Source: Candidatus Hydrogenedentota bacterium (GTDB lineage: Bacteria; Hydrogenedentota; Hydrogenedentia; Hydrogenedentales; SLHB01). Taken from it: DNA of 54,168 nucleotides. Under the pieces are notes generated by a model. It had not been told where the DNA came from and searched no databases. It saw only the letters and a program-made list of their open reading frames with translations. Shown in pieces: positions 35,663 through 43,582 of the stretch. The stretch lies in assembly GCA_016209895.1 (NCBI GenBank), contig JACQVH010000214.1, forward strand, positions 1-54,168, written 5' to 3'. Positions within the stretch are counted from its first letter, which is position 1. Each line of letters begins with the position of its first letter. The position numbers were made by a program, and so were the translations under genes.

Positions 35663-36121
35663 GTGACTCTCCAGCAGATTGAGCAGGCCGTTGCCAGTTT
35701 ATCGCTGATGCTGACGTTGGCAGACCATGTTAAAGAACGGGTCGTCGCGGCCTTCAAAGAAGTTTCGCAGCTTAAGGAATTGAAGCCAGGTGACGGACTA
35801 TTCGCCGAAGGTGATAGCGATTCGGACGAGGGCTATATTCTGCTCAGCGGCTCGGTGAAGGTGGAAACCGCGGACGGCTTCTCAACACAGGTCTTCCCGC
35901 CGGAATTGCTGGGAGAGATGAAGCAGTTCCACTTCGGGGGTTCCGCCGAGCGCATGGCCGACGTATCCGTGATCGAACCCTCAGAAGTTCTCCAGTTTAG
36001 TTGGGCCCGACTGCACGCCTCGCTGAGCGAGCGGCTTGATGCTAATGCCCTCGCGGAATTTGAAAACGCCCTTCAAAGCTACGCCTGGATGCATTTCCTC
36101 GAACAGGAGGACGAGGGGTAG
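35663..36121 (+). CDS. Cyclic-nucleotide-binding-fold protein (Crp-like sensor domain only)
   Basis: This 152-residue protein has a cNMP-binding jelly roll (GDGLFAEGDSDSDEGYILLS, then the short helix GSAERMADVSVIEP) but no DNA-binding domain. It has no full cAMP-binding PBC arginine motif, so it may sense something else or serve as a protein-interaction domain. GTG 35663 has GAGG five bases upstream. It converges on a MazF-type module. A second single-domain protein of this kind is in the hydrogenase operon (43569). Confidence 0.75.
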   Translation: MTLQQIEQAVASLSLMLTLADHVKERVVAAFKEVSQLKELKPGDGLFAEGDSDSDEGYILLSGSVKVETADGFSTQVFPPELLGEMKQFHFGGSAERMADVSVIEPSEVLQFSWARLHASLSERLDANALAEFENALQSYAWMHFLEQEDEG

Positions 36122-36162
36122 GAGGGCATTGACGATCCCTTGGGCGGGAATGTTCACCGGAG

Positions 36163-36531
36163 TCAGATACGGATTAGTCCAGTGGCTACCGCGAGCGCGT
36201 CCTTGACCTTCTTCATGGTCTCTGCTCGTATCTGACCACACGCACCAATGATGCGTCGTTTGTCTATCGCCCGCAATTGCATCAGCAGCACTTTTGAACG
36301 GCGCTTCAGTCCACCTTCGCCTGCTTCAATTAAGGCTTCAAATGGATATACCCGATCTACCTTCTGTGTAGTGCATGCGGCCACGAGGATCACCGGGGAG
36401 TTTTCGTTGATTAGGTCAGGCGAGATTACTAACACGGGGCGCTCGCCAACCTGTTCCGAGCCTTCGACTGGCCCTAGGCGAACGCGGACTATCTCACCGC
36501 GTCTTGGACTTTGAGCGGGGTGCCATCGCAT
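36163..36531 (-). CDS. MazF-family endoribonuclease toxin
   Basis: This 122-residue protein has MazF features: RRGEIVRVRLGPVEGSEQ near the N-terminus, GERPVLVISPDLINE, a central VAACTTQ strand and KVLLMQLRAIDKRRI, the typical position of the S/T-RNA binding strand. MazF cuts mRNA. It overlaps the antitoxin gene by 38 bases, consistent with coupling. It ends 41 bases from the convergent cNMP-fold gene. Confidence 0.87.
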   Translation of the reverse strand: MRWHPAQSPRRGEIVRVRLGPVEGSEQVGERPVLVISPDLINENSPVILVAACTTQKVDRVYPFEALIEAGEGGLKRRSKVLLMQLRAIDKRRIIGACGQIRAETMKKVKDALAVATGLIRI

Positions 36532-36763
36532 ACGCGGCTTCTTCCTCCAGGGGATGGAAATCCTGTTCCAAGTCCGTGTAGATTTCCGCCATTTCGCGGC
36601 AGCCCTCTATGATCCCCCGAGCCAATTCTGACCGGCGTAGTTCTTCGAGCCAACCGTGCATCAGTTGTGCCAGGACCGCGCTCCGTTTACCGGGTGGGAC
36701 TCTCGCCTCGAACCGCTCCACGGTGGCCACGGGCAGTGCGTACGTCTTTTTGACGACCGGCAT
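36494..36763 (-). CDS. MazE-like antitoxin of the MazF module
   Basis: This 89-residue protein begins PVVKKTYALPVATVERFEAR, a short ribbon-helix-helix-like segment, and has an acidic C-terminal part (DLEQDFHPLEEEAA) suited to blocking the toxin. It is encoded directly before MazF. ATG 36763 follows GGA at five bases. The extended -10 promoter at 36801 is placed correctly to drive both genes. Confidence 0.75.
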   Translation of the reverse strand: MPVVKKTYALPVATVERFEARVPPGKRSAVLAQLMHGWLEELRRSELARGIIEGCREMAEIYTDLEQDFHPLEEEAAYAMAPRSKSKTR

Positions 36764-36789
36764 CGGTATCCGTCCCTTCTCCGTATAGA

Positions 36790-37014
36790 ATGACAATCCA
36801 ATTATACCATAACATATGGCAATACCAGCATTCCTCCATTGCCCCATGGCCGCGGTATCTGCTCAGGTGCGGCTGTTGCGACAACAGAATCGAGATTTAC
36901 TACGCGGACGACGGCCTTGAAATCGGAGGTGTGAACGGCACCCTCGAGGACTGGCGCGAGATACTCCTGCCCCTGCTCCGCACGCGGAAGAACAAGCGGA
37001 ACCGATGTGGCTAA
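36790..37014 (+). CDS. Small Cys-rich protein of unknown function
   Basis: This 74-residue frame ends with a coherent domain: RCGCCDNRIEIYYADDGL, then EIGGVNGTLEDWREILLPLL. The CxCC start resembles a half zinc ribbon, and similar small proteins occur in many environmental bacteria as far as I recall. The first 25 residues overlap the antitoxin promoter and look non-protein-like, so the real start may be downstream, perhaps CTG 36859. Coding status is plausible, not certain. Confidence 0.5.
   Translation: MTIQLYHNIWQYQHSSIAPWPRYLLRCGCCDNRIEIYYADDGLEIGGVNGTLEDWREILLPLLRTRKNKRNRCG
36801..36809 (-). promoter_or_regulatory. Extended -10 promoter of the MazEF-like module
   Basis: On the minus strand TGGTATAAT is a perfect TATAAT with a TGn extension, 38 bases before the antitoxin ATG. 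Confidence 0.6.
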
Positions 37015-37229
37015 ACGCGTGCCGCTTAAGAAAAATCTTCTACACCTACACCCGGACGTACTTCTCGAGGACGACAATGAGGAACAGGGTGATTCCGTGT
37101 CGGTGATGCCGACATCGCCCCAGTGTGACCTCCTGTCCTCGATTTGATTCACCTTCCGAATCTCTGTTATAGGTCCGGCGAAGGTGGGGTCCTTTTTTCC
37201 CGCTAAAGCAAAAATGGGGAGGTACACGA

Positions 37230-37856
37230 ATGAAACGCATCAGCAAGAGCCAAGTGTCGTTGGTGGTGGTGGGAATCCTGGCGGTTGCATTGTTCTACCG
37301 CGCTACCGCCGTTTCCGCCCAGCCCAAAGCCGCAACTACGAGGCTCCAGAAGTGGGTCTATGGACCGACATATGCGGAGCCGCACATTCAGACCGAAATG
37401 GATATAGTCGAAAACAATTCGGGCGGGACAGTTAATACGCACACGGTCTATGAATGGGAGGTGATAAACACGCCCGGCATCGATGTCGATCGAGTGGCCT
37501 CTTTTTCCGTCTGGCAAGATGTTCCCGCGAATCAGCCATCCTACCAATCGTATTTTCCCTCTGGGGCCTATCGCCAAGTACCGTCAGAAATGGTTGCACT
37601 TGGCCGAAGCGGCGAGGGCGACGAAAAAGCCTACGTCCTTGTCTCCGAGACCGTCACCGCGACAACTACCGTGTGCGCCTACGGGACCTGCGTAACTCAA
37701 ACCGTTGGGCCTATCGAGGCGGTTGTGAACACGCCTCCGTTCACTGTGGTTGCCGTCGTGGCTGTTCTCCAGGACGCCAGCGACGTGAACGAGGATGGGA
37801 TGACAGATGCGGTGGACGTTCAAAGCGTAATCAATGGGGCTTTGGGCATTCCCTGA
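37230..37856 (+). CDS. Secreted protein with one dockerin-like calcium loop
   Basis: This 208-residue protein has a signal peptide (SLVVVGILAVALFYRATA, cleavage near AVSAQ). A middle region matches no domain I recognise. The C-terminus has one dockerin-type EF-hand segment, DVNEDGMTDAVDVQ followed by SVINGALG, at about residues 184-206. Two such segments make a full dockerin; one is typical of surface-sorting or cell-envelope tails seen in several uncultured phyla. A weak promoter (TTGATT, 18 bp, TATAGG at 37144-37173) precedes it. Confidence 0.75.
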   Translation: MKRISKSQVSLVVVGILAVALFYRATAVSAQPKAATTRLQKWVYGPTYAEPHIQTEMDIVENNSGGTVNTHTVYEWEVINTPGIDVDRVASFSVWQDVPANQPSYQSYFPSGAYRQVPSEMVALGRSGEGDEKAYVLVSETVTATTTVCAYGTCVTQTVGPIEAVVNTPPFTVVAVVAVLQDASDVNEDGMTDAVDVQSVINGALGIP

Positions 37857-37947
37857 GGTGGGAGCGCCTCATAGGACGCGAAACGAGGTTGCGCGGCCGC
37901 CCCCTTTGGACCTGTGGCCGTCGCCTCTAACCGTGGGAGTGAAGGAT

Positions 37948-40356
37948 ATGCAATTTGGAATGCCCTGGAAGCTGGGGTGCTTAGTGGGCGGGACTATCGG
38001 CGCCGTCGTTGCGTTGTTGTGTCAACTTGTGCCTCCTTACAACGTGTTGGGTCATGAGTTCACAACAGCGTTTTGCTTCGTGTCCGGACCGGTGTTGTAT
38101 GGCTTCGCGGGTCTATTCTGGCGGCGGGTGGTGCGCGCCACAGATGGCGCCGGGCACAACGAACAGTTGCACGCAGTTCTACTGGTGATGACGGTTTTCG
38201 GTCTGGTGATGGCGTTTGCCGCCTTAGTCGTGATGGGGCTGTTCAACGAGTTCAGACACCATTGTTACTTTGGACGGGGTATGCTCTTCTTCTGGGTCAC
38301 ATGGCTGCCTTTGGCCGTATTGATGTCCGTACTTGGGATTTGGACCAGCGATAGAAAGTGGGGCTGGTTTCGGCGCCCAGCCTTTCTTGCAGCGGTGATT
38401 TTTACCTCCTTCGTACACGATTGGCTCCAGGTCGAGTCGGGGGTTCGTCCAGTTGACCTCCTTATCGGTGTCCCGCTTGGGTTCGACCAACGTGCCGATA
38501 TTTACCCACCTTACATTCATCTCTACCAGCGACTGTGGATTCTACTCTTGGCGGGTGCTCTGTGGTTTACCATGGGCTGGCGTCGTTCACTGGTGGAAGC
38601 CAGCGACACACAGTGCATTCTGCGGATTTCCAAATGGACCGCGCTGATATTGTGGGGCTTGGTGGCATTGTATGGTGGAAGCATCCGAAGCTACGGCGGA
38701 ATTGGCTGGGGATACGGGAAACTCCACGGCACATTGTCCGAAGTTCACGAAAGCGAACATTTCATATTCCGCTATGCCCCGAACGGCGATGCCTCGGATT
38801 CACTCGCACCTATTGAGCGTTATGCTGAATGGAACTGGAAGCGTCTCATGGATACGTTGGGGATTCGGCCTGAAGGCAAGGTGCTTGTGAATCTGATGGA
38901 CAACTCGATAATTGTCAAGGAGTTGACAGGAGGGACAGCAGCGAGCGCGGCGCCGTGGGTGATTATGTTGCCCCTGGATAGCGCTCTGAGCGAGACCATG
39001 TATCACGAACTCGCGCATGCCTTGGATAGCCGGAGCGCACGCGAACACTTGAGCAAGACGCAGGCGTTCATGGAGAAACTAGGACGGCTTAAGTCCATAA
39101 TGACTTTCGAGATGATTTTCTATCGGGGCAGATTCGAAGGTATGGCGCAGGCCTTTAGCGGTGAGTACGCAGCTCTACCCGAAGCCCATCGAATTCAAGC
39201 CGTGGCACTAGCCGAGGGCAGATTGCCTCGTGCATGGGAGTTCATGGGGTTTGACGGGTTCCGGCGAATACGCGAGCACAACGCATACGAAATGGCCGGT
39301 TCGTTTATGGGGTTCTTGATTCTCGAGTACGGCATGGACAAGATGATTCAACTGTTGAATTCCACCCAGGACTATCAAGGCGTATACGGACAGGACTGGA
39401 AAAACCTTGATGGAAAGTGGCGCGATTTTCTCTCGAAGATTCCCGTGCCGGAAGAAAAGCGGACTCAGGCCTTGGAAAACTTCGACGTACGCGCGGCGGG
39501 AGGCTTCAACACGTCTTGCTGCCCAAAACTCGGTACCTGGGACCGACCACGGGAAGAATCAGCCGAGGACCGAGCGTCGCGCCTGTGGAGGTCAGGCGAT
39601 TCCGCTGGCGCCCTCGCAATGTACGAGCAGCTTTTTACGGAAACAGCGGAACCCCACCACCGTTTTCAAGCGGCGCAGATACTGCGCAGTATAGGCGACT
39701 ATCAGGCGGCGCTAGAGTTACTCGATGCACTACAGACCGGGCAGGGAGTCACTAGCGCCGACCGTCTCAAGTATGCGCGAGAACAGCGCCTGTGTCTCAT
39801 GCACTTGCGGGATTGGGAACGACTATACGCCTTACTGGACAATTGGCAAGCGCTGGAAGCCGAACCAGGCCAGGACACGCGACGCATCCACGAAGCGTTG
39901 CGAAACGAATCGTACCGGGACGCGGTGGCGGTCATGCTTACGACGGACGACGGATACCTTCGCCGCAAGGCCGCCGAAGACTTGGCTAACCGTTTTCCCG
40001 ATGACGATACGATTGCTTACTTCTTTCTCACCCGTGTGAGTGCACGCCTTTATCCGGGGTGGAGAGCAAATGCCATCGGTCCCGTCCAACGTGCGCAACT
40101 CGAAGAGTTATTGCTCTTGGCGAGTGCACGCCGAGAGGCGATGGAACAACTTGCACAAAACCTGCAACTTTTCGCAACCCGCGCCATCTCGACTCGGGAG
40201 TTCGAGCTCGCGGAACGCATCGTCGAACTAATTCGTGATGGCAGCACCGACCCAATTCAACTACATTGGGCTCAAGTGACCCTTGCACGGATAACATTTG
40301 AGCGGGAATACGCGTTGGCGCATCAAACGGCAAGTCTGGCCCCTAATCTCAGGTAA
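37948..40356 (+). CDS. Seven-TM membrane protein with gluzincin metallopeptidase domain and helical repeats
   Basis: This protein of about 802 residues has an N-terminal membrane part (about 1-265, roughly seven helices). Residues about 270-500 form a peptidase-MA-like domain with a zinc motif MYHELAHALDSRS (HExxH) and a downstream Glu-rich helix (RFEGMAQAFSGEYAALPE). The C-terminal 270 residues (about 530-802) are helical and TPR-like (SAGALAMYEQLFTETAEPHH). It probably degrades or processes substrates outside the inner membrane. The start is uncertain: ATG 37948 or 37960 fits the first membrane helix. Confidence 0.72.
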   Translation: MQFGMPWKLGCLVGGTIGAVVALLCQLVPPYNVLGHEFTTAFCFVSGPVLYGFAGLFWRRVVRATDGAGHNEQLHAVLLVMTVFGLVMAFAALVVMGLFNEFRHHCYFGRGMLFFWVTWLPLAVLMSVLGIWTSDRKWGWFRRPAFLAAVIFTSFVHDWLQVESGVRPVDLLIGVPLGFDQRADIYPPYIHLYQRLWILLLAGALWFTMGWRRSLVEASDTQCILRISKWTALILWGLVALYGGSIRSYGGIGWGYGKLHGTLSEVHESEHFIFRYAPNGDASDSLAPIERYAEWNWKRLMDTLGIRPEGKVLVNLMDNSIIVKELTGGTAASAAPWVIMLPLDSALSETMYHELAHALDSRSAREHLSKTQAFMEKLGRLKSIMTFEMIFYRGRFEGMAQAFSGEYAALPEAHRIQAVALAEGRLPRAWEFMGFDGFRRIREHNAYEMAGSFMGFLILEYGMDKMIQLLNSTQDYQGVYGQDWKNLDGKWRDFLSKIPVPEEKRTQALENFDVRAAGGFNTSCCPKLGTWDRPREESAEDRASRLWRSGDSAGALAMYEQLFTETAEPHHRFQAAQILRSIGDYQAALELLDALQTGQGVTSADRLKYAREQRLCLMHLRDWERLYALLDNWQALEAEPGQDTRRIHEALRNESYRDAVAVMLTTDDGYLRRKAAEDLANRFPDDDTIAYFFLTRVSARLYPGWRANAIGPVQRAQLEELLLLASARREAMEQLAQNLQLFATRAISTREFELAERIVELIRDGSTDPIQLHWAQVTLARITFEREYALAHQTASLAPNLR

Positions 40357-40487
40357 TCAGTTCTGACTTATAACTATCCCAAACGGCTCTCAGCAGGAGC
40401 GAATGATCGCTGCGGAGGATAAGCTGAGTTGCCAATGCCGTCAGTATACGCAGTATTGTGGTTATTCTGGGGGTGCCCGCTCGGATG

Positions 40488-40496
40488 TGCTATAAT
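40488..40496 (+). promoter_or_regulatory. Extended -10 promoter
   Basis: TGCTATAAT is a perfect TATAAT with a TGn extension. It lies 29 bases before the small membrane protein gene and just ahead of a strong AAGGAGG ribosome site. Confidence 0.65.
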
Positions 40497-40524
40497 GTAG
40501 CCCTCTGGGAAGGAGGGGGAAACC

Positions 40525-40881
40525 ATGCGCGTTTTTGTAATTATTGCCGTAAGTGTAATGACGATCTTCCTCCTGTCCGGATTGGTCACCGCATATCTCG
40601 AGTCACACGGGGTGAACACGAACCCCGAGGGCTCGTCGCTGGCGGAGACGGTGACCAAGATTGTCGCGTTTGCACTGTTTCTCCTGCTGGGCTTCTCGAT
40701 GGTTCCGATCTTTCTACGGCTGTTTATCCGAGGCCAGACCAAAATCGGCAACGGAGACTTGTGGCCCATCAAGCTGTTACGGGAAAATGAGGTGAGAGCT
40801 CGGGTGGCGATCTGGCTCGTCTTCGCCTTGGGATTCCTTATGGCCCTGCCCGCCATGATCGCCGACGGCTTCTTCGAATAG
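40525..40881 (+). CDS. Small three-helix membrane protein
   Basis: This 118-residue protein has three hydrophobic helices (FVIIAVSVMTIFLLSGLVTA; IVAFALFLLLGFSMVPIFL; VAIWLVFALGFLMALPAMIA) and a short basic loop between the second and third. No family is recognised. The promoter (40488) and AAGGAGG make it a well-expressed gene candidate. The downstream UroD-family gene follows after 83 bases and may be co-transcribed. Confidence 0.72.
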   Translation: MRVFVIIAVSVMTIFLLSGLVTAYLESHGVNTNPEGSSLAETVTKIVAFALFLLLGFSMVPIFLRLFIRGQTKIGNGDLWPIKLLRENEVRARVAIWLVFALGFLMALPAMIADGFFE

Positions 40882-40964
40882 TGTTCCTGCACGGGGGCCG
40901 TTTGCATTCTCAGTATTCACTCTCTACCCTTTGAGTCACTTTTCTAATGCATGAAAGGATAACT

Positions 40965-42014
40965 ATGACTTCACGTGAACGGGTGAAGCGAACTTTGGAT
41001 TTTCAGTATCCCGATCGGGCGCCGCGGGATTTGTGGGCTTTGGCGGGCGTCGGGATGCTGCGAAAGGCCGAGCTTGAGGAGGTTCAGCAGCGGTTTCCGT
41101 CGGATTTCTGCGGGCCGCGGGTCCGGTACGGGACGTCGAAGCGGGCGCGGGGTACGCCGGCAGAGGTCGGCGAATACGTTGACGAGTGGGGCTGCGTTTG
41201 GAACGTGGCCGAAATCGGTGTGTGCGGGGAAGTGAAACAGCCGCCACTCGAGGATTGGAGCGCCCTGGCCCATTTCACGCCGCCATGGGAAATCCTGAAC
41301 GAGGCCGACTTCAGCCAGACCAACGAGTCCTGCGCGAAGACCGACAAGTTCGTCAAAGCCGGCACCGGCGTGCGGCCATTCGAGCGGATGCAGTTTCTGC
41401 GCGGGTCCGAGAATCTGTTCCTGGACCTCGCCTACTTGCCGAAAGAACTCTTGCTGTTGCGCGACATGGTGCACGAGTATTTTGTCCGCGAATTGGAACT
41501 GTGGGTGAAGACCGACGTCGAGGCGATTGGTTTCATGGACGACTGGGGCGCCCAGAGCAGCCTGCTGATTTCGCCGGACCTGTGGCGGCAGATATATAAG
41601 CCCTTGTATGCCGATTATTGCAGTATGATCAAGAAGGCGGGGAAATACGTCTTCTTCCATTCCGATGGCCACATTCGCGCAATCATTCCGGACCTCATCG
41701 AGATTGGCGTAGATGCCATGAATTCGCAATTGTTTTGCATGGACATCGAGGAGATCGGCCGCAGTTTCAAAGGAAAGATCACCTTCTGGGGCGAGATTTG
41801 CCGCCAACGTCTCCTGCCATTCGGGACCGTGGACGAAGTGCGCGCAGCGGTGCGCCGCGTCCGTCGGGCGTTGGATGAGGGCAAGGGCGGGGTCATTGCT
41901 CAATGCGAATGGGGCATCCGCGACCCCAAGGAGAACATCGAAGCCGTCTTCGAAACTTGGTCGGAAGACCACCCAGCATCTGTGACCGCGCGACTATCCA
42001 CCACCACCTCGTAA
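40965..42014 (+). CDS. UroD-family protein, HSDG type (fourth paralog)
   Basis: This 349-residue UroD-fold protein opens TSRERVKRTLDFQYPDRAP. At the zinc position it reads FFHSDGHIRAI: the His remains but the Cys is Asp, intermediate between the MtaA-like and DTDG paralogs in the minus-strand operon. It lies outside that operon, on the other strand. AAGGA five bases before ATG 40965 fixes the start. The stop codon sits in the loop of a small hairpin that begins a repeat-rich region. It may serve the same methyl-transfer system or be independent. Confidence 0.82.
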   Translation: MTSRERVKRTLDFQYPDRAPRDLWALAGVGMLRKAELEEVQQRFPSDFCGPRVRYGTSKRARGTPAEVGEYVDEWGCVWNVAEIGVCGEVKQPPLEDWSALAHFTPPWEILNEADFSQTNESCAKTDKFVKAGTGVRPFERMQFLRGSENLFLDLAYLPKELLLLRDMVHEYFVRELELWVKTDVEAIGFMDDWGAQSSLLISPDLWRQIYKPLYADYCSMIKKAGKYVFFHSDGHIRAIIPDLIEIGVDAMNSQLFCMDIEEIGRSFKGKITFWGEICRQRLLPFGTVDEVRAAVRRVRRALDEGKGGVIAQCEWGIRDPKENIEAVFETWSEDHPASVTARLSTTTS

Positions 42015-42082
42015 TCGAGGTTCGTAATCGTACTTGAGGTTCGTGCTCGTGATCGCAATCGGAGACTCGTAATCGAGTCTCC
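42007..42082 (+). repeat. CG-phased short repeat tract with two TAAT-loop hairpins
   Basis: CG dinucleotides recur mostly every 6 bp (units like CGTAAT, CGTGAT, CGCAAT). Two hairpins share a TAAT loop: CCTCG/CGAGG at 42007-42020, whose loop holds the UroD stop codon, and GGAGACTCG/CGAGTCTCC at 42061-42082. The second is a plausible transcription or processing signal, without a U-tract. Confidence 0.55.
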
Positions 42083-42433
42083 GGGTCTGGATCGAAAGTA
42101 TCCCGATTCGGAAACTAGGGCTACCCTGTCGGCGCCATCGTGATTCCGTGCCTTCCCACTTTCAATCCTGACAACTTGAGTCGCAATTGGCGTCATTTCG
42201 TCAGCAGGACACTATTGTTAAGGACAACTTCGTTCAACGCTGCCAAGGAAGGTCCTTCTTCTAACTTATCCAAGGGATCGAGTGCGATGTAAGGATTTGT
42301 AATAAAAGAGGTTGCAATCCACCATAAGTTGTCTGTCGTTCATGGCATACTCTTTGCGCCCTTCAAGGTGTGGCTCGACGGGGGAACGACCGAGTCACGT
42401 GAAGTTCATCGTGTGAGGGGGAGAGTTAACCAT
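42015..42433. other. 419-bp gene-free region upstream of the hydrogenase operon
   Basis: It contains the CG-phased repeat tract at its start, about 230 bases with nothing recognisable, and a sigma-54-type promoter (42343) before the first hydrogenase gene. Confidence 0.6.
42343..42358 (+). promoter_or_regulatory. Sigma-54-type -24/-12 promoter of the hydrogenase operon
   Basis: TGGCAT, an A, four bases and TTGCG match the consensus TGGCACR-N4-TTGCW except for two positions. The invariant GG (42344-42345) and GC (42356-42357) have the required spacing. It lies about 75 bases before the first hydrogenase start codon. The enhancer and its activator have not been identified here. Confidence 0.6.
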
Positions 42434-43582
42434 ATGTTTGTTCTGCGCCACGCGAGACTTGACGACCTCTTGGACGCCTTGAAACGTCGGGGCTTTACCT
42501 TGGTGGGACCCGTAGTGCGTGACGGCGCCATCGTCTACGATGTCATCGCTTCTTCGTCCGACCTCCCCATCGGCTACACCCACCAACAGGACGCCGGGTC
42601 TTATCATCTCATCGAGGCGCACGACGGGGCGTTTTTCGGATACACCGTGGGGCCGCATTCCTGGAAGCAATATCTTAATCCGCCGCGGACGCGGCTGTGG
42701 AAGGCCAAGGGGAGCGCGAACGGGTTCGAGATCGTTCAGGAGAATGCGAATGTTCCGCGATATGCGTTTATTGGTGTACGCGCGTGTGAGCTGAATGCCA
42801 TCGCGATCTTGGACCGGGTGTTTTTGCAGGGTTCTGCAGTGGATTTCGAGTATCGGCGCCGTCGTGAACACGCGTTTATTTTGGCTGTGGACTGCACCCG
42901 GCCGGGCGGCACGTGCTTCTGCGCGTCCATGAATGCCGGCCCGCAGGCGCGCTCGGGGTTCGACTTGGCGCTGACCGAAGTTTTCGATAACGGGGAACAT
43001 TATTTTACCGTCGTCTGCGGTTCGGAACGAGGCGACGAGGTCCTCGGAGAACTTTGTTTGGAAGAGGCGTCGGAACCCGAAAGGCAGGCCGCGAAACACT
43101 CCATCGAAGAAGCCGGGCGTCACATGGGCCGGAAGATGGAAACTGCGGGCCTGGCCGAACTGCTGGCGAGTCGGGTCGAGCATCCGCACTGGGAAGTGGT
43201 GGCGAAGCGCTGTCTGACCTGCGGCAACTGCACTTTGGTTTGCCCGACGTGCTTCTGCTCGAACGTCGAAGACGTGACCGACCTCGCCGGTGCGTTTGCG
43301 GAACGGTGGCGGACCTGGGACTCATGCTTTACCTTGGATTACTCATACATCCACGGCGGAAACGTGCGAAAGACGGCGGTCTCCCGGTATCGTCAATGGC
43401 TGACCCACAAGCTGTCTTCCTGGCACAGCCAGTTCGAAATGTCGGGGTGTGTGGGTTGCGGACGCTGCATCACGTGGTGTCCGGTGGGAATTGATTTGAC
43501 GGAGGAAGTGCGCGTGCTTCGCGACGGCGCCACAGCGGTAACTATAGGGACAGAGAAGGGAGTACCGGATGCAAAACATTGA
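42434..43582 (+). CDS. hydB: Group 3b [NiFe] hydrogenase beta subunit (4Fe-4S, AsrA-like)
   Basis: This 382-residue iron-sulfur subunit belongs to the NADP-linked bidirectional (sulf)hydrogenase. Two 4Fe-4S motifs are visible: CLTCGNCTLVCPTC (about residues 260-273) and CVGCGRCITWCPVG (about 338-351). The N-terminal part resembles anaerobic sulfite reductase subunit A. It passes electrons between the small subunit and the flavin subunit. ATG 42434 has GGGAG ten bases upstream. Its end overlaps the next gene by 14 bases. Confidence 0.88.
   Translation: MFVLRHARLDDLLDALKRRGFTLVGPVVRDGAIVYDVIASSSDLPIGYTHQQDAGSYHLIEAHDGAFFGYTVGPHSWKQYLNPPRTRLWKAKGSANGFEIVQENANVPRYAFIGVRACELNAIAILDRVFLQGSAVDFEYRRRREHAFILAVDCTRPGGTCFCASMNAGPQARSGFDLALTEVFDNGEHYFTVVCGSERGDEVLGELCLEEASEPERQAAKHSIEEAGRHMGRKMETAGLAELLASRVEHPHWEVVAKRCLTCGNCTLVCPTCFCSNVEDVTDLAGAFAERWRTWDSCFTLDYSYIHGGNVRKTAVSRYRQWLTHKLSSWHSQFEMSGCVGCGRCITWCPVGIDLTEEVRVLRDGATAVTIGTEKGVPDAKH

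Noticed and set aside
37151-37196. Rho-independent terminator (CACCTTC/GAAGGTG with a later T-run)
   Set aside because: The loop is long, about 24 bases, and the T-run is separated from the stem; a promoter reading is equally possible.
40971-41972. 333-codon minus-strand frame opposite the fourth UroD gene
   Set aside because: The plus-strand UroD match is unambiguous; the antisense frame has no domain and no ribosome site.
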